NCBI GenBank assembly: GCA_002362595.1
Contig: DEUO01000158.1
Span: 1,432-9,551, forward strand
Source of the DNA: Caryophanales bacterium UBA3260
Lineage (GTDB): Bacteria; Bacillota_I; Bacilli_A; RF39; UBA660
DNA: 8,120 bases
Direction of reading: 5' to 3'
The notes under the pieces are model-generated. The model ran no database searches, was not told where the DNA came from, and was given only the letters and a program-made list of their open reading frames with translations. Shown piece after piece: positions 5,179 through 8,120 of the stretch (positions are counted from its first letter, which is position 1; each line of letters opens with the position of its first letter). The position numbers and the translations under genes are program-made.

Positions 5179-7089
5179 TTACCTCCTAAAATTATCTTCT
5201 AATGTAAAATCAACATTTTCTTCAATCCACTCTTTACGTGGCTCTACCTTATCACCCATTAAAACAGATACACGTTTTTCTGCTAATGCTGCATCAGTAA
5301 TACTTACCTTTATTAAACTACGTGTTTCGGGATTCATTGTTGTTTCATATAGTTCATCTGAATCCATTTCACCCAAACCTTTAAAACGTTGTACTTTATA
5401 AGCTTGTTTTACTTCTTTTTTTCTCTCCTCTAACTCTTCATCTGTTGCAACATACTCTTTATATTTACCAAAATCAAGAGCATATAATGGTGGATTTGCA
5501 ATATATAACATGCCTCTTTCAATTAAAGGTCTCATAAACCTATAAAAGAAAGTTAACAATAAAATTTGAATATGTGCTCCATCATCATCGGCATCGGTCA
5601 TAATTATTACCTTGCCATAATTTGATTCGTCTGGATCAAAATCATTGCCTATTCCTGCTCCAATAGCATAAGTTAAAGTATTAAGTTCTTCGTTACTATG
5701 AATATCATTACTTGAAGCTTTTTCACAATTTAATACCTTACCTCTTAAAGGTAATATAGCTTGTGTCTCTCTGTTACGTCCCGTCTTAGCAGAGCCACCT
5801 GCTGAATCTCCTTCGACTAAAAATAATTCTGCTTTACTTGCATCTTTACCAGTCGCTTTAGCAAGTTTTCCACTTAATATTTTATCTTTCTTCTCTTTTC
5901 CTTTACCATTACGAGCCGCTTCGCGTGCTTTTCTAGCTGCTTCACGTGCTACTTTACTACGACTAGCCTTCTCAACAATAGTTAAAGCTATCTCTCTATT
6001 CTCTTCTAAAAAGAACTTCATATTTTCATAAGTAATTTGTTCCGTTACAGTACGAGCTTCTGGTGTACCAAGTTTTCCTTTAGTTTGTCCTTCAAATTGA
6101 AGTAATGCCTCAGGTATCTTAAGATTTATAACAGCACTCAAGCCTTCCCTAACATCAGAACCTTCAAAACTAGCATCCTTACCCTTTAAAATATTATTAT
6201 CCTTTGCATAATCATTAAAAGCCTTTGTAATACCGGATTTAAATCCTGTTTCATGAGAACCACCATCACTAGTCTTAACATTATTAACAAAAGACAAAAT
6301 ATTCTCATTATATCCTTCTTGATATTGCAAAGCGACATCTACTTCAATGCCTTGTTTTATTCCATTAAAATTAATAACTTTATGTAAAACATTCTTTCCT
6401 TCATTAATATATTCAACAAAATTAATTAACCCATCCTCATAATGATACTTAACATTACGTGAATCTTCTAAATCCTCTATTTCTATTGTAATATTACTTA
6501 ACAAAAAAGCACTTTCTTGCATACGTTCAGTAATCGTTGTAAAAGAAAAATTAGTTGACTTAAATATCTCACTATCTGGCTTAAAAGTAACAGTAGTTCC
6601 TGTCCTATTTGTTGTTCCTACCTTCTTAAGTTTCTGAGTAACATGTCCCCCATTAGCAAACTTAATATTACTTATTATTCCATCACGATAAATAGTTACA
6701 TCCATCCATTCAGATAAAGCATTAACTACTGATGCACCAACACCATGTAATCCACCAGATACTTTATATCCAGAATCCTCAAATTTACCACCAGCATGTA
6801 ATATCGTATATATTACCTCTGGTGTTGACATACCACTTTCATGTTTACCTATTGGTACACCACGACCATGGTCTTCAATTGTTATTGATCCATCCTTATT
6901 TAAAGTTATCTTAATATAATCGCCAAAACCATTAATACTTTCATCTATGGCATTATCTACAATTTCCCAAACAAGATGATGCAAACCACGTTTATCTGTC
7001 GACCCAATATACATACCAGGTCTTTTTCTAACTGCATCTAAACCTTCTAATATTTTAATCGATTTTTCATCATAATTTGTTGTTGCCAT
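5179..7089 (-). CDS. parE: DNA topoisomerase IV subunit B
   Basis: 636 residues: the ATPase subunit of topoisomerase IV. The GHKL ATPase domain shows the catalytic base E42 and N46 (WEIVDNAIDE), D73 and the 'GRGVP' turn (75-79), the 'GGLHGVGASVVNALS' lid (112-126), and T165. The transducer carries the Q335-T336-K337 loop that contacts the ATP gamma-phosphate. The TOPRIM domain shows E426 in EGDSAGGSAK and the D499/D501/D503 metal triad in 'TDADDDGAHI'. ParE rather than GyrB is indicated by 'STDKRGLHHLVWEIVDNAID', 'LPLRGKVLN' and the ending 'MGDKVEPRKEWIEENVDFTL'. The length is typical of ParE (about 630-650). The ATG at 7089 has GGTGA 6 bases upstream. It precedes parC by 5 bases and its last two Arg codons are the parC ribosome binding site. 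An extended -10 promoter lies just upstream, so parE-parC is probably the transcription unit. Confidence 0.95.
   Translation of the reverse strand: MATTNYDEKSIKILEGLDAVRKRPGMYIGSTDKRGLHHLVWEIVDNAIDESINGFGDYIKITLNKDGSITIEDHGRGVPIGKHESGMSTPEVIYTILHAGGKFEDSGYKVSGGLHGVGASVVNALSEWMDVTIYRDGIISNIKFANGGHVTQKLKKVGTTNRTGTTVTFKPDSEIFKSTNFSFTTITERMQESAFLLSNITIEIEDLEDSRNVKYHYEDGLINFVEYINEGKNVLHKVINFNGIKQGIEVDVALQYQEGYNENILSFVNNVKTSDGGSHETGFKSGITKAFNDYAKDNNILKGKDASFEGSDVREGLSAVINLKIPEALLQFEGQTKGKLGTPEARTVTEQITYENMKFFLEENREIALTIVEKASRSKVAREAARKAREAARNGKGKEKKDKILSGKLAKATGKDASKAELFLVEGDSAGGSAKTGRNRETQAILPLRGKVLNCEKASSNDIHSNEELNTLTYAIGAGIGNDFDPDESNYGKVIIMTDADDDGAHIQILLLTFFYRFMRPLIERGMLYIANPPLYALDFGKYKEYVATDEELEERKKEVKQAYKVQRFKGLGEMDSDELYETTMNPETRSLIKVSITDAALAEKRVSVLMGDKVEPRKEWIEENVDFTLEDNFRR
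5182..5187 (-). promoter_or_regulatory. Ribosome binding site of parC inside the end of parE
   Basis: Minus-strand AGGAGG (5187-5182) is a perfect Shine-Dalgarno, 8 bases before the parC ATG. The same six bases are the final two sense codons of parE (Arg635-Arg636), immediately followed by the TAA stop. Ribosomes finishing parE therefore stop on the parC initiation site, which suggests translational coupling and balanced subunit synthesis. Confidence 0.85.
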
Positions 7090-7106
7090 AATTTTTCACC
7101 ATAGTT

Positions 7107-7115
7107 AGTATAACA
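7107..7115 (-). promoter_or_regulatory. Extended -10 promoter of parE-parC
   Basis: Minus strand TGTTATACT (7115-7107), matching TGn-TATAAT with one mismatch and identical to the nfo promoter. At 17 bases the -35 place is a T run, the U tract of the upstream terminator. The predicted start near 7100 leaves about 11 bases of leader, with GGTGA at its very 5' end. Confidence 0.5.
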
Positions 7116-7126
7116 AAGAAAAACAC

Positions 7127-7166
7127 AAAAAAAAAGAGATTTGACATTAAACATTGTCAATATTCC
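7127..7166 (-). terminator. Likely intrinsic terminator upstream of parE
   Basis: Minus strand TTGACA (7160-7155), an 8-base loop and TGTCAA (7146-7141) form a perfect 6-bp stem, which can extend after a 3x3 internal loop. Nine T follow at 7135-7127, five bases past the inner stem. The T tract is the longest in the window. It probably ends transcription of the upstream acidic membrane protein gene. The distance from inner stem to T tract is longer than ideal. Confidence 0.5.
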
Positions 7167-7170
7167 CTTA

Positions 7171-7190
7171 TTTTAAGCACACTCTTAAAA
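7171..7190 (-). repeat. 7-bp inverted repeat over the stop codon of the acidic membrane protein gene
   Basis: TTTTAAG (7171-7177) and CTTAAAA (7184-7190) pair perfectly around CACACT. The stop codon (7187-7185) is inside the repeat. No T tract follows directly, so alone it is not a terminator; it could protect the 3' end or act together with the next hairpin. Confidence 0.4.
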
Positions 7191-7688
7191 GTCATCATCT
7201 AAATCATAAATACTATTTTCTTCTTTATTAGAAACTTTTTCTTCATTCTTATTTTCTGGCAAAGGAGTATTTTCTATTTTTTTATGTAAATCCAATATAG
7301 AAGTATCTTTAATTTCATCCATATCCAAAACCTTAACTACCTTCTTATCATCTTCTAATACTTTATTAGATTTACGAACAGTAACAGCTTCTTCATTTAA
7401 TATCTCTTCTTCTAAATTTTTCTTAAAATTCTCTAAATTCTTAGTTAATACAGGCATTTCAAAAGTAACATCCTCTTTAACTTTCTCAGTCTCTGGTAAA
7501 ATATCAAAAGAAATATCATTAAGATCATCTTCCATCAAACGTTTAGGTTGTTTATCTTTCCTTGCATCTCTAATCCCAATAATTAAAACAATAACAAACA
7601 AAATAACCAAAAGAATAACAGAGACAACCAAAGCTGTCGTAAAATGACTATTCTCATAAATATTATCAATTATATTTAATAAATTCAT
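7185..7688 (-). CDS. Unrecognised membrane-anchored protein with an acidic cytoplasmic tail
   Basis: 167 residues; I do not recognise the family. A short N-terminal segment with acidic residues (1-16) precedes one strong hydrophobic helix (about 17-38), then a basic stop 'RDARKDKQPKR' (40-50). By the positive-inside rule the N-terminus is outside and the long C-terminal part is in the cytoplasm. That tail (51-167) is rich in Glu, Asp and Lys, low in aromatic residues, with a probable helix at about 82-100 ('KNLENFKKNLEEEILNEE'), and ends in the acidic 'SIYDLDDDF'. It looks largely disordered, like a tether or partner-binding tail. No enzyme motif or cysteine is seen. The ATG at 7688 has AGAGGTG 5 bases upstream. 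It has a candidate promoter of its own, and a terminator separates it from parE, so co-transcription with topoisomerase IV would depend on read-through. Confidence 0.8.
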   Translation of the reverse strand: MNLLNIIDNIYENSHFTTALVVSVILLVILFVIVLIIGIRDARKDKQPKRLMEDDLNDISFDILPETEKVKEDVTFEMPVLTKNLENFKKNLEEEILNEEAVTVRKSNKVLEDDKKVVKVLDMDEIKDTSILDLHKKIENTPLPENKNEEKVSNKEENSIYDLDDDF

Positions 7689-7715
7689 AATTACACCTCT
7701 TATTATTCTATTACT

Positions 7716-7724
7716 AGAATATCA
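7716..7724 (-). promoter_or_regulatory. Candidate extended -10 promoter of the acidic membrane protein gene
   Basis: Minus strand TGATATTCT (7724-7716) has the TGn extension and a TATTCT box with two mismatches. No good -35 lies at 16-18 bases. The predicted start near 7709 gives a leader of about 21 bases with AGAGGTG before the ATG at 7688. The preceding gene ends in a good terminator, so a promoter is needed in this interval. Confidence 0.35.
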
Positions 7725-7787
7725 TATTTTTAACCTTAAATAAATACTTTACTTCACTAAATAACTATCATATTATATCAAACTATC

Positions 7788-7819
7788 ATAAAAATAGAAC
7801 TATTTTTTATAGTTCTATT
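7788..7819 (-). terminator. Intrinsic terminator after yneF
   Basis: A perfect 11-bp inverted repeat, 7793-7803 against 7809-7819, with a 5-base loop. On the minus strand the stem's 3' end runs into a five-T tract (TATTTTTATG). The stop codon of yneF (7820-7818) is part of the 5' arm. The compact stem, short loop and T tract make this a convincing terminator, though most of the stem is A-T. Confidence 0.7.
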
Positions 7820-8027
7820 ACTTATATCTATTCATTTGATTCATAATCTGTCTTACTTGCTTCTGCGAAGGCTTTCTTCCCATACTACTCATCATAGCTT
7901 CTATCATTTTTTCATTAATAGGTGGATTATCTTTTAATTGTTTAGTAAATAATTTCTTAGCTACAAAAAAACCAATTACTAAACCGATAATTAATCCTAA
8001 TAATACATATAATAAATCATGTAACAT
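7818..8027 (-). CDS. yneF: YneF family (UPF0154) small membrane protein
   Basis: 69 residues, normal for the family (about 70). One N-terminal transmembrane helix with glycine-rich small-residue packing (about 4-23), a basic stretch KKLFTKQLK (24-32), then the family signature NPPINEKM (34-41) and a Met-rich helix leading to 'SSMGRKPSQKQVRQIMNQMN' (47-66). This 'NPPIN ... MG-KPSQKK' pattern is diagnostic for YneF, found across Bacilli and mollicute relatives. The N-terminus has no strong charge and the basic stretch after the helix predicts a cytoplasmic C-terminal part. The function is unknown. The ATG at 8027 has AAGGAG 9 bases upstream. It is apparently monocistronic, between a TTGTAT/TAAAAT promoter and a terminator overlapping its stop codon. 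Confidence 0.93.
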   Translation of the reverse strand: MLHDLLYVLLGLIIGLVIGFFVAKKLFTKQLKDNPPINEKMIEAMMSSMGRKPSQKQVRQIMNQMNRYK

Positions 8028-8050
8028 TATAACACACTCCTTGTATGTCT

Positions 8051-8079
8051 ATTTTACTAAAAAATAATAACTTATACAA
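8051..8079 (-). promoter_or_regulatory. Sigma-A type promoter of yneF
   Basis: Minus strand -35 TTGTAT at 8079-8074, 17-base spacer, -10 TAAAAT at 8056-8051. The predicted start near 8044 gives a leader of about 17 bases holding the AAGGAG site. Spacing is optimal and the boxes have one (-10) and two (-35) mismatches. Confidence 0.55.
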
Positions 8080-8120
8080 GCTCTTCCAACCAAAAATAAT
8101 CTTTATTTTTAAAATCACAA

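Noticed and set aside
5755..5784. ParE GRNR (Asn439) as a quinolone-resistance change
   Set aside because: Gram-positive ParE often has GRDR, but E. coli GyrB naturally has GRNR; the resistance-linked Asp of the EGD motif (D428) is intact.
6732..6914. Plus-strand reading frame of 60 codons rich in His, Tyr and Leu
   Set aside because: Antisense to the parE ATPase domain; the odd composition is the shadow of conserved parE codons.
2636..7089. DNA gyrase (GyrB-GyrA) instead of topoisomerase IV
   Set aside because: The GyrA box is missing, and 'HGNNGSIDGDGPAA', 'MSQPWK' and the ParE-type C-terminus 'MGDKVEPRKEWIE' fit ParC/ParE.
7155..7160. TTGACA on the minus strand as a -35 box for parE
   Set aside because: At 16-18 bases downstream there is only TCTTTT-like sequence, no -10; the hexamer is better explained as a hairpin arm.
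8092..8110. A/T-only hairpin (AAAAATAA/TTATTTTT) as a terminator of a gene to the right
   Set aside because: Eight A-T pairs with a 3-base loop and no G-C core; expected by chance in such AT-rich DNA, and the upstream gene is not in view.
1..8120. Mobile element, CRISPR array, toxin-antitoxin, defence or riboswitch signatures
   Set aside because: No transposase, integrase, spaced repeats, tRNA-like or conserved riboswitch cores were seen on either strand; all intergenic gaps are under 110 bases and are accounted for by promoters, hairpins and ribosome binding sites.

Overview
The window is an AT-rich stretch of a bacterial chromosome with eight genes, all read from the minus strand (right to left as numbered). 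The protein families point to a low-GC Firmicute of the Bacilli or a close uncultured relative: a YneF (UPF0154) protein, a YlbD/YlbE pair, topoisomerase IV of the Gram-positive ParE/ParC type, and RarA/MgsA. Tryptophan is written TGG and no reading frame needs TGA read through, so the standard bacterial code applies. This argues against the Mycoplasma/Spiroplasma group that reads TGA as Trp. I cannot name the species.

Layout in the direction of transcription: (1) 8120-7818, a promoter and yneF, a small membrane protein, closed by a good intrinsic terminator. (2) 7688-7185, an unrecognised protein with one membrane anchor and a long acidic tail, followed by two hairpins and a nine-T tract. 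(3) 7115-2636, an extended -10 promoter driving parE and parC, which are translationally coupled: the last two codons of parE (AGG AGG) are the ribosome binding site of parC. (4) 2626-2034, ylbD and ylbE, one base apart, entered through a perfect 15-bp hairpin whose 3' arm contains the ylbD ribosome binding site. (5) 1974-1423, an orphan type IV pilin-like protein with its own weak promoter and a terminator over its stop codon. (6) 1410-471, nfo (endonuclease IV) with its own extended -10 promoter and a strong A/T-rich hairpin after the stop. (7) 425-1, a near-consensus promoter and the first 122 codons of rarA, which runs off the left edge.

The genes fit a housekeeping neighbourhood for chromosome decatenation (ParE2ParC2), base excision repair (Nfo) and replication-fork maintenance (RarA), interleaved with small conserved proteins of little-known function. 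I see no mobile element, CRISPR array, tRNA/rRNA, phage gene or obvious defence system. The points most worth a second look are fine-scale: a glycine in place of the acidic quinolone-bridge residue of ParC, the hairpin that can hide the ylbD ribosome binding site, the orphan pilin-like protein with an atypical cleavage site, the very compact terminator/promoter/ribosome-binding-site junctions, and the uncharacterised acidic membrane protein beside topoisomerase IV.
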